Assembly: GCF_052118925.1 (NCBI RefSeq)
Contig: NZ_JBQKGG010000008.1
Span: 38,221-102,220, forward strand
Length of the DNA stretch: 64,000 bases
Source: Lientehia sp934351765
GTDB taxonomy: Bacteria > Bacillota > Clostridia > Lachnospirales > Lachnospiraceae
Direction: 5' to 3'
Below are positions 49,601 through 58,914 of this stretch, in pieces. The first letter of the stretch is position 1. Each line of letters starts with the position of its first letter. Under the pieces are notes generated by a model. The model did not search any database. It was not told the origin of the DNA and was given only the letters and a program-made list of their open reading frames with translations. The translations under genes were made by a program, and so were the position numbers.

Positions 49601-52600
49601 TCCCACACCCACCAGGGTTCCGTTGACGGACATCTTTGTTCCGTCTGTTTCCTTCGTCACGTCCTTTAACGGCTGATCTCCGTCCGGATCATAGACGTTT
49701 GTAAAATCTGCACCGGATACGCTCTCGCCGTTCTTCGTCATCACGGCTTCTGCCTTCAGGCTTCCGCTTCCGTCATCGGTCACCGTTACGGTTACGAGAT
49801 AAACACTCTTATCCCAGGTGATTCCGGCATTTCCGGTTTCCATTTCCTCGATCCGGTAACGGTAGCTTCCCGGCTCCGTATACGTGATGGATCCAAATGA
49901 ACCATTGGGTGCTGCCTTCGTAAGGGTCAGCGTATCCGACTCCGGCATGGGAATCTCGATGCCATCCGGGCCATCGGTTCCGGTCAGTTTAAACTGGAAT
50001 GCTTCCTCATCTTCCCATGCACGGCCGGTCAGGGTTTTGGATACCTTTAAGTTGGTTTCGCCGTCCAGCGTCACCGATCCGGCCTTGTAGATGTTGGTGA
50101 AGACCACGGTATGATCCACAGCCTCATACGGTGCCAGCTCTCCGCCTTCAGTAACTGTCGCATATACTGCCGATGCTTCCAGTGTGCCGTCACCCTTGTC
50201 TGTTACCGTTACCACCACCTGATACTTCGTTGTATCATAGGTGATTCCGCCGATAGCTCCGGCTGCTTCTGTGATCTCATACACATATGTTCCGACTGCA
50301 TCAAAGTTCACAGAGGTACCGATCTGACCCTTATGATCTGCCTGTCCGGCTCCGATCACCACCGTTTTCTCATCAGGCAGCGGTGCATTTCCTATGCCGC
50401 TGAGCGTAAAGGTAAACTGGTCGCTGTCTTTCCAGCTGCGTCCTTCCAGAAGCTTCTGTACCTTAAACAGCTCACTGGTATTCTTTGTCAGAGTTTCCGT
50501 TCTGTAGGTATTGACAAACATTACGGTATCCGCTGTATTTCCCTGTACCGTTCCGGTCTTTACGGTCTCATCTGCCGTATATCCGGCAGCCGCATCCTCT
50601 GTAACCGTATAGCGGGTGCCCTCCGGAATTCCAAGGATCGTCAGGCTCTCGCCGTGCTTCAGCGTGATGGAATCCCCGGATTTCACTGTCCGTCCGCCGG
50701 AGATGGGGAATTCCTCTGTCAGCTCATGATTCTCGCTGTCCCAGAAGCTGATCCGGAATGTAAATTCCTTATCGGCATCGATGGCCGCTGCGGTTCCGTC
50801 TACATTGGTCAGGGTTGTCTGTACTTCCTTGGAAATCGTCAGACTTCCAAGCTGCGTAACCGTAGTGGGAACGACATTCGTCTGATACTCATTCACAAAG
50901 GCCCGGTTCCGGATCTGTGCCGGAGCACCGTCCTCGATCTTTGCCTGGAAAATTACCGTCACTTCCGCGTTCTCCGAAAGTCCTGTGAGATTCCAGGTCA
51001 GCGTCTGTCCGGACAGTACAGGCTCTGTCTGAGCTCCGCTGCCGCCATTGATCTGTACTTTCGCGCTTCCGGTCACATAGCTCAGTCCATCGGGAAGGAT
51101 ATCCTTAACAACTGCTTCCGCGTCTTCCCCCTCCGTATTGTGGAACCGGATCTGATACGTCAGCAAATCCCCGGGCCGGTATTCCTGCTGATCTGTCACC
51201 GCAGCCACCGACTTTTCCGGTACATAGTTGGTGATCGTGTTGGTCACCTTCGGATCATGATCTCCGATCGTTACCGATGCCTGATTGGTGATCGGTGATA
51301 CGGCTGCCGCACTTTCCAGAACTCTCACCTGGAAAGAAACCGTTCCCGATGCCCCTGCCGCCTGGTTCTTTAACGTCCAGGTGATCATACCGTTTTCATT
51401 TACGCCGCCGTTGCTGAGGCTGCCGGAAACCAGTGCAGTTCCTGCCGGAATCTGATCCGTGATCACCACATCTGCCGGAGCATAAGCTCCTGTTTCGTCC
51501 ATGGCAGTATTCTTCCACTGGATCTCATAGGTCAGGATATCACCAACGCCCACCATAGCTCCGTCAATCAGCGTCTTTGTTCCGTTTTCTTCTTTTGAAA
51601 CCGTTTTGACCGGCTGATCGGTGCTGTCATCGTATCCATTGGTAAAGACCGCAGTCTTTCCGCCGATCTCCGTTCCGTCCTTCCGCATAACTGCCTGAGC
51701 CTTTAAGGTTCCGCTTCCGTCATCGGTCACGGTTACCGTTATGGTATAGACACTCTTATCCCAGGAGGTTATCGCATTTCCGGTTTCCTGCTCTGAAATG
51801 GTATATACATACGTTCCGGGCGTCTGATAGGAGATATCTCCAAAGCTTCCACTCTGGTCTGCCTTGGTCAGCTCCAGGATCGCTTTTCCGTTTTGCGCAC
51901 CTGCCGGCATGGGAATCACAGCGTTTTCTTCATCAGCCGTTGTACTGATTGCCGCCAGTTCAAACCGGAAGGTCTCATTCTCGCCCCAGTCACGACCGGT
52001 CAGAATCTTTTCTGCCTTCAGATTTTCCTCACCGCTCAGCGTAACCGATCCGGCCCGATAGGTATTTGTAAAGACTACCGTGCTGGCTGTTTCCGGCGTA
52101 TAAGGAGTTTCCTCTCCGTTCTCACCGACAACGAAATAGCCAGGGGCTGCCGATAAGGTTCCGTCGCCGTTGTCAGTCACTTCAACAGCCACCTTATATT
52201 TGGTTCTGTCGTAGGTGATCCCGCCAATGCTTCCGGTCTGCTCCGTAATATAGTAAACATAGGTTCCGGCCGCGTCATAGATCACCGTGTCACCAATCTG
52301 TACTGATTGTCCGGACTGATACTCGTTGATCCACACCATGTCTCGGTCCGGCATCGGCGCTCCGTCCTCACCGGTCAGGATAAACTGGAAGGAGTCAGTA
52401 TCTTTCCATTCTCTTCCGGACAGGACCTTCTGTACCTTAAACAGCGTATTCGTATTTTCAGCCAGCGGTGTGGTGGCATATGTATTCCGGAACATCGGCT
52501 TTTCTTCTGCTCCGTCATAGAGAACTGCTGCCTCCAGCTCGTTTGTTCCTGCCTTCAGGGTTACCTGAACCGTTACATTTACCGTTCTGGGATCCTTTGT

Positions 52601-55600
52601 GATCCCGCCGAGCTCTGTGTCATTTTCAGTGATCGTATACTGATAAGCTCCGACTTTGTGATAGGTGATCGGGCCGAAGAATGCCTGGATCGGATCGTTT
52701 CCGCCTGCACTTCCGCGAACCACAGCGGTTTCTCCGCCCTCGGCCGGCATCGGTGCGTTATCCTTTGCGGTCAGAGTAAAGGTGAATTCATCAGTTTCCT
52801 TCCATTCCCGTCCGGTCAAAGTCTTGGTTACACCGAGTGCTGTATCACCCTCCAGCGTGGCCGGAACGGTCTCCAGTTCGTTTTGGAAAATCACATTTCC
52901 GTACTCACCGCCCATGGACACCCAGTTTCCGTCTGCATCCTGCTTCAGATACGTAATCGTGGATTTCACGATCACGGTCTGCGATTCTTCTCCGGAAACC
53001 TCTTTGCCGATTACCACCTTTGCCCGGTAAACCTGACTGCTGTACTGCATGCCGGGTACCTTATCGGCATCGGCGGGCACGGCTTCTTTCATCTCATAAA
53101 AATACGTATTTCCGATATCGTTCTCATCAAACGTGATCTCACGGAATACGATATCTCCATCTTCCAGATTCGATGCCGTAACAATGCGGTTTCCATTCTC
53201 ATCCTCCGGCATGGGGATCTCCGTCTGATCAATTGCTGTCCCATCCGCCTTCTGTCCGGAGACAGCCGATACCTCAAAGGTAAACTGTCCGGCCTCCAGC
53301 TTTGTCGCATCGGAGGGATCGCGGTACACTTTCTTTGCTTTCAGGTTGACCGATTCTTCCACCGCATCAAATACATTGTTGAATTTCGGAATTCCGTCTG
53401 CTTCATCTACCAGACTGTCATTTCCGGGCTGCACCAGTGCAATCGTCTTCGATGCACAATACAGATGCCCTTCCCCGTCGTCGGCAACCGTAACGGTCAC
53501 ACGGAACACGGCCGTTGAATAGACGTAGCCTGGTATCTTTCCGGTGCTTTCCGGAATATACTCAAGGATATCATATTCGTATACACCTGGCTTTGTAAAC
53601 GTAATCGTTCCAAAGCTGACAGGCGCACTGCTGTTTACCGTTGTTTCCACATAACGGTAAGCGGTTCCATTCGCCTGGGACTCCAGTGTATACACCTCGG
53701 CATCGTCCGGCAGAGGATTCGCTTCATTCAACGCAAGCAGACGGAACGTAAAGGAAAGTCCATCCTCCCAGTCTGCATGTACTAACGCCTTCTTTGCCCG
53801 GAATACATCCTCTGTATCAGCAGGATCTCCCGGTGTCACATAAGGCTCCGGATCATAGGTATTGGTAACAACTGCCTCCGGTGCTTCCTCATCAACCTTT
53901 CCGGCTTCGATGGTTCCTGTCCCGTTTGTTATTTCCTTTAACTGGTATGCATCGGGAACCACCGGCTCACTGATCTGATACTTCGTTCCGGCCGGAAGAT
54001 TTCGGATCTTTGCCGTTTCACCGGCCTTTAACGTGATCGTTCCGCCGCTGCTGATGGTTTTCGTCTCAGCACTTTCTGCTGCCGCAGAATTACTGCCTGC
54101 TCCCTCCTCGGCATCGCCGTTTTCTCCTGTTTCGGACTTTCTGCTGATGGTATATTCATAATTCCTGGAATCAGAAAACTCCGTTCCCTCAGGATCATAG
54201 AAGTTCACGACAATCGAAAACTCCGTCTCTGTATTGGGATTCATTCCTGTCTCTGCTTCCACATTTTTGGTGATCTGCAGGTCTCCTGCCGCTGCAAATC
54301 CAAGCCGGCCATTATTGCCCAGGAACAGATGCGCGATGCCGTCCTCAATCTGCCATTCAAAATTGATTCGCATTCCCGCAGTATCGGTTGTATTCTCATC
54401 CTTTCCACCGAGCTGATTATCCAGCGCCCGCGGCATACTGCCCTTCAGTGTTCCCTTCTTAACATACAGATTTCCGTCTGCATCATTTCCAATCACCGAG
54501 GTATCATTGCCCTCGTTCAGCTGAAATCTGATCGATCCATTCACCAGAATGTCCGCATTGGGATCATCATCCAGAAGCTTGTTATCATAATAAGACCATT
54601 TGTAATAATAGGTCTTTCCAAACTCCACCGCTCCCGATGCCGGTGTCGTACAACTCTGATCGATATAAAGCGGCGTATCCTCTGTATAATAATAGAAGGA
54701 GTTCGTGGTCGCCGGCGAGAAGGTTACCTCCGTATCGCCGTTGATTCTTCCATTTTCGTCGCTTCCCTTCGTTCCGGTAAAGAGATTGGAATACAGATAA
54801 AACATTCCGTTTTCATCCGTATGCTCTGCCACATATGTTTTCAGTGCCTGCTTCTGGGTTTCGTTCAGCGCATCGATCCCGATGGGATTTCCCTGCTCGA
54901 TGGCCTCCCGCACGCCGTCCTGAAGCTGTACCGAATAGAACACGTTAATGGGATCCGTATCGGTAATCGTTAACGTGGTCTTTTCTGCCTTGTCAGTTTT
55001 TACTTCATACGACCATAACGGCAGCATGGTGGCAGGGATCTTTACTTCTACCAGATCTCCGGAGCCGTCCTGCTTCTTCGTGACCGTGATCAGAATGTTC
55101 CGAAGATCCACGTCGGCATAAATGGAGTTGGCCGGCTGCTTCGCCTCCTCCGTAAAGGTATAACGATACCGAACATTCCCGTTGGCCAGCGTTTCCGCTT
55201 CGCCTTTTTCATGTACTTTGTAAATATGATCGCCATAAGCTACCGCATTGAAATCGGCAACCTCCATAAAGGCGCCCAGCTCATCCCTAAAGGTCACATA
55301 ACCGCTCTGGGACGGGTTATCACCCCCGATCTCCGTCGGTGCATACGCAGTTACCGTGATCTTGGTGAAAATATCCTCAAAGTTCTTCATCAGTCCTTCT
55401 GCATTCTCAGATTTCAGATAATACTCCGAACCGGCCACACGGGTTCCAAGAGTAATTTTAGGATCTGTCAAATAGCTCCCGGTGGACACGCTGGGAGTCA
55501 GATAATTACTGGAAACCGCATGCATGAACTGATTTTCCTTTTTACTCGTATCGGACGTATCTGCTCCGCTGAAAATACCAATGGTATAAACCGTGGTCCC

Positions 55601-56458
55601 GGAGGCCTTCATACGATTTGCCGATTCAACCGCTCCCTTGGCAACACTGTAATCAAACGAACTGAATGACGAAGGCGCACCGTCCGTAAAGAAGATCACA
55701 ACCTTATGTGCGTCTTTACGGGCACTACTGTCCATTTCCGTTTCTGCAAGACTCATGCCATAGTCTGCGCGGGTCATGCCTGCGGCACGCAGTCCGCTGA
55801 CGCTTCTTTTTAATTTGTCTGCACCATTGGTATCACAGACCGTAAAACTGTTCAGCACCTTCGACGGCTGGATTCTGTTTCCGTCTTCATAGTATTCAGA
55901 ATCTTTCTTTTTTCCGGCAAACTGTACCAGTGATATCCGGCTCTTCTGACTGTCGTCGGTAATTGCCTCGCTTTTATTCCGTTCTTCTACCAGATCGATA
56001 AAGGCATTCACCGAATTTTTTAACGCGGTCAGTCTCTTCGTCGAGTCATTTCTGCCAAACGGATCATCCATACTTCCTGATACATCCAGTACCATGATAA
56101 TATCCAGCGGTACCGGTGTTTCTGATTCCATTGGCTGAGTCGAGGACAGTGCCGACAGTGCCACCAGAAAATCGGCGGCTTCGCTCTTTTCAACGGTCAG
56201 CTTTGTATGATTCCCATATGTTATGGAATCGGAGCTGACCGACTTGTCCGCCCAGATTCTTCCCATCGTAGCGGTATTTTTCCCCTGGGTCCAGATCCAT
56301 TTATCAATGGTGACCGGATCTGCCACTGTCTGTGAGGTACTGCTCCCGGTATCCCCGTTTTCAGCCGCATAGATTCCGAAGCCCGGCTGCAAAAGCAGAG
56401 AAACCGTCATGATAACTGTAAGAAGCACGGACCATAGTTTTTTCCACTTACTCTTCAT
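46655..56458 (-). CDS. Giant cell-wall-anchored surface protein: VWA domain plus pilin-type isopeptide modules
   Basis: 3,267 aa. Signal peptide 1-32; VWA domain with MIDAS motif DVSGS (125-129) to about 370. There follow about twelve pilin-type modules (Spy0128/FctA or Cna-B-like), each beginning near K-x-L-x-GR-x-W or KKAL and ending F-x-N-x-Y, where Lys-Asn isopeptide bonds are expected. Two pairs of DUF11-like domains (VVITDQIPA...) are interspersed. A long Pro/Glu/Lys-rich segment with four 14-residue repeats (PEPENGAEALKGE) lies near residue 2900. The C-terminus has a variant sorting signal, APATG, then a hydrophobic helix and RRKKDS. It likely mediates adhesion. No sortase gene is nearby. 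Confidence 0.85.
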   Translation of the reverse strand: MKSKWKKLWSVLLTVIMTVSLLLQPGFGIYAAENGDTGSSTSQTVADPVTIDKWIWTQGKNTATMGRIWADKSVSSDSITYGNHTKLTVEKSEAADFLVALSALSSTQPMESETPVPLDIIMVLDVSGSMDDPFGRNDSTKRLTALKNSVNAFIDLVEERNKSEAITDDSQKSRISLVQFAGKKKDSEYYEDGNRIQPSKVLNSFTVCDTNGADKLKRSVSGLRAAGMTRADYGMSLAETEMDSSARKDAHKVVIFFTDGAPSSFSSFDYSVAKGAVESANRMKASGTTVYTIGIFSGADTSDTSKKENQFMHAVSSNYLTPSVSTGSYLTDPKITLGTRVAGSEYYLKSENAEGLMKNFEDIFTKITVTAYAPTEIGGDNPSQSGYVTFRDELGAFMEVADFNAVAYGDHIYKVHEKGEAETLANGNVRYRYTFTEEAKQPANSIYADVDLRNILITVTKKQDGSGDLVEVKIPATMLPLWSYEVKTDKAEKTTLTITDTDPINVFYSVQLQDGVREAIEQGNPIGIDALNETQKQALKTYVAEHTDENGMFYLYSNLFTGTKGSDENGRINGDTEVTFSPATTNSFYYYTEDTPLYIDQSCTTPASGAVEFGKTYYYKWSYYDNKLLDDDPNADILVNGSIRFQLNEGNDTSVIGNDADGNLYVKKGTLKGSMPRALDNQLGGKDENTTDTAGMRINFEWQIEDGIAHLFLGNNGRLGFAAAGDLQITKNVEAETGMNPNTETEFSIVVNFYDPEGTEFSDSRNYEYTISRKSETGENGDAEEGAGSNSAAAESAETKTISSGGTITLKAGETAKIRNLPAGTKYQISEPVVPDAYQLKEITNGTGTIEAGKVDEEAPEAVVTNTYDPEPYVTPGDPADTEDVFRAKKALVHADWEDGLSFTFRLLALNEANPLPDDAEVYTLESQANGTAYRYVETTVNSSAPVSFGTITFTKPGVYEYDILEYIPESTGKIPGYVYSTAVFRVTVTVADDGEGHLYCASKTIALVQPGNDSLVDEADGIPKFNNVFDAVEESVNLKAKKVYRDPSDATKLEAGQFTFEVSAVSGQKADGTAIDQTEIPMPEDENGNRIVTASNLEDGDIVFREITFDENDIGNTYFYEMKEAVPADADKVPGMQYSSQVYRAKVVIGKEVSGEESQTVIVKSTITYLKQDADGNWVSMGGEYGNVIFQNELETVPATLEGDTALGVTKTLTGREWKETDEFTFTLTAKDNAPMPAEGGETAVVRGSAGGNDPIQAFFGPITYHKVGAYQYTITENDTELGGITKDPRTVNVTVQVTLKAGTNELEAAVLYDGAEEKPMFRNTYATTPLAENTNTLFKVQKVLSGREWKDTDSFQFILTGEDGAPMPDRDMVWINEYQSGQSVQIGDTVIYDAAGTYVYYITEQTGSIGGITYDRTKYKVAVEVTDNGDGTLSAAPGYFVVGENGEETPYTPETASTVVFTNTYRAGSVTLSGEENLKAEKILTGRDWGENETFRFELAAISTTADEENAVIPMPAGAQNGKAILELTKADQSGSFGDISYQTPGTYVYTISEQETGNAITSWDKSVYTITVTVTDDGSGTLKAQAVMRKDGTEIGGKTAVFTNGYDDSTDQPVKTVSKEENGTKTLIDGAMVGVGDILTYEIQWKNTAMDETGAYAPADVVITDQIPAGTALVSGSLSNGGVNENGMITWTLKNQAAGASGTVSFQVRVLESAAAVSPITNQASVTIGDHDPKVTNTITNYVPEKSVAAVTDQQEYRPGDLLTYQIRFHNTEGEDAEAVVKDILPDGLSYVTGSAKVQINGGSGAQTEPVLSGQTLTWNLTGLSENAEVTVIFQAKIEDGAPAQIRNRAFVNEYQTNVVPTTVTQLGSLTISKEVQTTLTNVDGTAAAIDADKEFTFRISFWDSENHELTEEFPISGGRTVKSGDSITLKHGESLTILGIPEGTRYTVTEDAAAGYTADETVKTGTVQGNTADTVMFVNTYRTETLTKNTSELFKVQKLLEGRSWKDSDQFTFTLSGIGNAPLPDEKTVVIGAGQADHKGQIGTSVNFDAVGTYVYEITEAAGAIGGITYDTTKYQVVVTVTDKGDGTLEASAVYATVTEGGELAPYEAVDHTVVFTNIYKAGSVTLDGETNLKVSKTLTGRAWEDEEAFQFKLTGTDGPDGIEIPMPESDTLTLTKAAPNGSFGSITYTEPGSYRYRIEEMETGNAGITWDKSVYLVTVTVTDDGSGSLKAEAVMTKNGESVSGADFTNVYDPDGDQPLKDVTKETDGTKMSVNGTLVGVGEILTYEIRWKNYETDGKGNYAPATVVITDQIPANTELVEGSVDNGGSYADGTITWTLENQDPGAEGTVSFQVKVLEGAAGAPINNQAEVKVGERDPRQTNMTSNEVPGKWDITAEGKHKPGDELTYQIMFKNTKGAEAAAVVKDLLPEGLSYVTDSARVSFNGGTETEAEPEVSGQTLTWNLSAIPEEAAVKLTFRAQINADAAELVENTAFVDDHQTNVVPTEITQLGDLTITKEIETTLKNTDGTEAAIDTERVFDFTIRLTDENGDELTDGYPTNDNRMLHSGDTIMLKHGESLTIRNIPAGSQYTVNEAAADGYTADETVKTGTVHSRETAAAAFVNTYHADTPAAVVLHGSKNLTTSQGTEKVLSDGQFTFNVYQDQACTAASLVTSAKNRADGTIEFPEIRLSQVGTYTWYMSEVDSGQGGYVYDKALYRVTVTVSDQKDGTLAASEPVYEKLTENQWQAVDAAVFTNDYHADQPETDTFDLEVKKSLTGRQMEEGEFFFTIEDENGQIVGTAENGADGSVRFNGIGLNAVQEQYTLLRTQLEALQKAETEAENEKVPETGAGTGAETNGSDSGNAPAKTEDAVESPEAEKTSEPENGAGALKGEAPEPENGAEALKGEAPEPENGAEALKGETPEPENGAEELKGEAAAQADLEADKAAEIEPAKENKAEGKKEEAVSENKSASELSGHMAIAQAAGAPPMRVVTEEEAALAETMNGLMIRWYTIREAAGNRGGVTYDPTVYKVKVPLVDDGEGTLTFDTEHIQYFAEDGVTELTREQVEFKNSYVSNEGKGVDLTITANKFLAGRILKDGEFTFVLTDEQGNTVTAVNDADGRILFTFHFDDQDGTGVQETHTYTLTEVNDGQDRITYDTAEHTFTVTVSDDGEGYLTAEVSEHQALEFHNTYTPAEPPKEPTPKPPVTPQTPSKPTPAKPTPVTTAPATGDETSFLKFLLLLAGSGVAMLGAWFSARRKKDS
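47650..47820. repeat. 42-bp tandem repeats inside the giant surface gene
   Basis: About four copies of a 42-bp unit (14 codons: PEPENGAEALKGE-x) lie in tandem, with only a few differences between copies. Length variation by slippage between strains is likely. Confidence 0.75.
48580..52480. repeat. Internal duplication of a ~1.95-kb multi-domain block in the giant surface gene
   Basis: Two consecutive blocks (about 50520-52480 and 48580-50520) encode the same order: LFKVQK-type module, second pilin module, two DUF11 domains, Cna-B-like domain ending GYTADETVKTGTV. Some stretches are identical at DNA level, for example the segment coding for ADETVKTGTV at about 48620-48655 and 50555-50595. Confidence 0.7.
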
Positions 56459-57324
56459 ACCATCATTCCTTTCCTTTTTTTATAAAAGCTGTTTCGTTTT
56501 GTGTCAGTCCCTCTCTGACACCGCCAGTCCGCCCTTCTGGCCTATATGTATTCAACGACGTTCCAGAACCCTTCTCTTTTCCCTCCCTCCGAGATGGTTT
56601 TTCGCCGGAAAACAAACAAAAAAGAACTATTGCCTCCCATCCACAAGAAAAAATAAACTGTCACACAATTCTTTATCTTATGTGCCCAGATTTTCTTTTC
56701 CCTGGAATCAGGATCAATAGCCCCCCCTTATGGTAAATATAATATCATATATTTCCTGTTTTTTCAAGTATTTTGGAACATTTTTCCATATCAAAGATCT
56801 GTCAATGCCTGTATCAGCTCCCTTGTTACTGTTTCTTTTGTACCCCCCCCGATATTTTTTTTGAATTTAATTGTACAATTCGCGCAATTTCATGTTTATT
56901 CGTTAATTTTCTTCTTAAATCGTTCAATTTCAGTGTTTCCGCTTACCGCTTGTGCGGATTTTTGACCGCTTGTGCAGATTCCCTTGTTTTTTCTCTTCCA
57001 ACCTTTTATGATAAATGCATACACAGAGAATTTTGAAAGCGAAGCTCACAGGAACAGATCCCCGGTCTATACTCCCGCCCAGTTATAGCCTGCTGTTTTG
57101 ATGATTCTCCGTTTTTGCTCTGTATCGCTTCTTCACAGACGAAAGATTTTCCGGTCTATTGTCCCCTTTTATGGCCTGTATCCAGCCTGTGAAGAAGCAT
57201 TTATCCAACTATTATTTATCTAAATATTTTTACAGCCAGCTTCATTTTTTGAAACAGCCTATTTTTCTCGGTGCAGCGGTTTCGTCTGCCGGTATTTCCT
57301 GGTATTTTGGAAATTCGGCAGTTT
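56459..57324. other. 866-bp intergenic region, no gene seen
   Basis: A/T-rich DNA between psd and the giant surface gene. It should hold the latter's promoter and leader, but no clear -35/-10 pair is assigned. A 16-bp direct repeat ACCGCTTGTGC(G/A)GATT occurs at 56945-56960 and 56965-56980, with runs of C near 56728 and 56846. Short plus-strand frames here lack ribosome binding sites. Confidence 0.5.
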
Positions 57325-58218
57325 TTAACGTGCTCCGGGAATTTTTTTACTCCTTCCCAGCGATTCTCCCTGCTTTACCAGGGTTTCCATCTGCTCTGCC
57401 GAATGAACAAGCAGCGTCTGATCCGGCTCCACAACCCCCGGCTGCGTCATGACGATGATCGTTGATCCGCCAAATTCAAACCGTCCCTTTTCTGCTCCGC
57501 GTGTCACCTTCTGTTTTCCCGGATCGTTATTACAGATCCGTCCGACCATTAAAGCTCCCACCTCCATTAAAACCAGCGTTCCGAACTGCTTTGTCTTTAA
57601 CAGACAATATTCCCGGCTGTTCATTTTATAGATCGGATAACAGTCATTTGCCACCGGATTCACCGTATGAAGCACACCAGGAAGGATTCTCTGTTCTGAC
57701 TTCACGCCATCTGCCGGATAACAGTAGCGATGATAATCGTCCACTGTCAGACGGATCACATAAATCCAGCCGCCCTGATAGCGTTTTGCCAGCATCCGGT
57801 CTCCCAGAAGCTGTTCTGCCGTATAGCGGGTATGCTTGATCAGGAAACGCCCGTTTTTTCGGATCGGATAAACACTTACCTTTCCATCGCCGGGGCTGAT
57901 GAGCACCTGTCTGTCCGGATCTGCCGGACGAAGCTCCGGCCGGATCTTTCTCGTAAAAAACTCATTATAAGAAGAAAAGGTCTGCTTTTCATAGAGACTC
58001 AGATCAATCCCGTTTTTCTTCACAAAGGAATCCACAAAGATCCGGGAAATCCCCGAATCGAGAAATGCCCCGCCAAGGCGGGACACCACAGGTGACACCA
58101 GCGGACGAAGAAGTATTCTTGTCAGCCGATGCCCGTATAAAAATTCCAACAGCCGATCCTGACCGGTCGTTCCGTTTTTTCTCTTTCCGTTCCGGTCCGC
58201 ATACCAGATCTCTGCCAT
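57325..58218 (-). CDS. psd: Phosphatidylserine decarboxylase
   Basis: 297 aa; makes phosphatidylethanolamine. Features: SYNEFFTRKIRPELRP, SPGDGKVSVY, VDDYHRYCYPADG with the conserved His, KTKQFGTLVLMEVGALMVGRI, and the autocleavage site FEFGGSTIIV, where the Ser becomes the pyruvoyl group (GGST instead of the common LGST). The start has GGAGG. It is the last gene of a phospholipid cluster with pssA upstream. Confidence 0.93.
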   Translation of the reverse strand: MAEIWYADRNGKRKNGTTGQDRLLEFLYGHRLTRILLRPLVSPVVSRLGGAFLDSGISRIFVDSFVKKNGIDLSLYEKQTFSSYNEFFTRKIRPELRPADPDRQVLISPGDGKVSVYPIRKNGRFLIKHTRYTAEQLLGDRMLAKRYQGGWIYVIRLTVDDYHRYCYPADGVKSEQRILPGVLHTVNPVANDCYPIYKMNSREYCLLKTKQFGTLVLMEVGALMVGRICNNDPGKQKVTRGAEKGRFEFGGSTIIVMTQPGVVEPDQTLLVHSAEQMETLVKQGESLGRSKKIPGAR

Positions 58219-58293
58219 ATGAAATCCTCCTCTTATTCTCCGAAAGCCGGACAGCCTTCGTTTTGCCCGGTTCCTCCCGCTGCGATTGGTTTT

Positions 58294-58914
58294 CTACCAG
58301 ATATGCAGAATATGTAAAACTGCCGCTGCCACAACAATAACCAGACCGCTGATCACTAAATTTCCAGGTTTCTTCAGTTTAAAATTTGTGATAAACAAAA
58401 GCCCCACGATCAGCACCAGCGCATGAAGGCTCAGCATAAATTCCCGTTTTCCTAAAAGCGGCCGGAACACCACCAGAAGCGGCAGCGCAATGGCCATGGA
58501 CGTAATCGGAAGTCCCTGATAGCATTTCCGCTTTTCCTCCGTCTCATTCTGACGGATCTCCTCTGAAACGTTAAACCAGGCCAGACGGATCAGCCCCGCT
58601 GTCACGTAGAACAGCAGAATCAGGATCCCCGTCACACCCTTCATGCCCATACAGTAGCAGATCACTGCCGGACCAACGCCGAAGCACACAATATCCGACA
58701 GGGAATCAATCTGGATCCCGAATTTCTTTTCCACCTCAGTCCGGTTCTTTTTCGTCCGCGCAACCTTTCCGTCGAACATATCCAAAAGTCCCGAAACCGC
58801 CAGGCAGAGTACTGCCAGGTTCAGATGTCCATTGACAGAAAACAGGATTCCACCCACGGACACCATCAGACTCATATAAGTGAGTATCACCGTATAATCA
58901 TAAACTCCTAACAT
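58294..58914 (-). CDS. pssA: CDP-diacylglycerol--serine O-phosphatidyltransferase
   Basis: 206-aa integral membrane CDP-alcohol phosphotransferase. Catalytic motif DGKVARTKKNRTEVEKKFG-x-QIDSLSD (D-G-x2-A-R-x-G-x3-D-x3-D type, with a larger spacing). It makes phosphatidylserine, the substrate of Psd encoded 75 bp downstream. The ATG at 58914 lies within the end of the preceding gene (17-base overlap). Confidence 0.9.
   Translation of the reverse strand: MLGVYDYTVILTYMSLMVSVGGILFSVNGHLNLAVLCLAVSGLLDMFDGKVARTKKNRTEVEKKFGIQIDSLSDIVCFGVGPAVICYCMGMKGVTGILILLFYVTAGLIRLAWFNVSEEIRQNETEEKRKCYQGLPITSMAIALPLLVVFRPLLGKREFMLSLHALVLIVGLLFITNFKLKKPGNLVISGLVIVVAAAVLHILHIW

Noticed and set aside
48539..53518. 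Several long plus-strand frames (up to about 400 codons) opposite the giant surface gene
   Set aside because: Their Cys/His/Arg-rich sequence comes from antisense reading of repetitive Thr/Val/Glu codons; no plausible starts are present.
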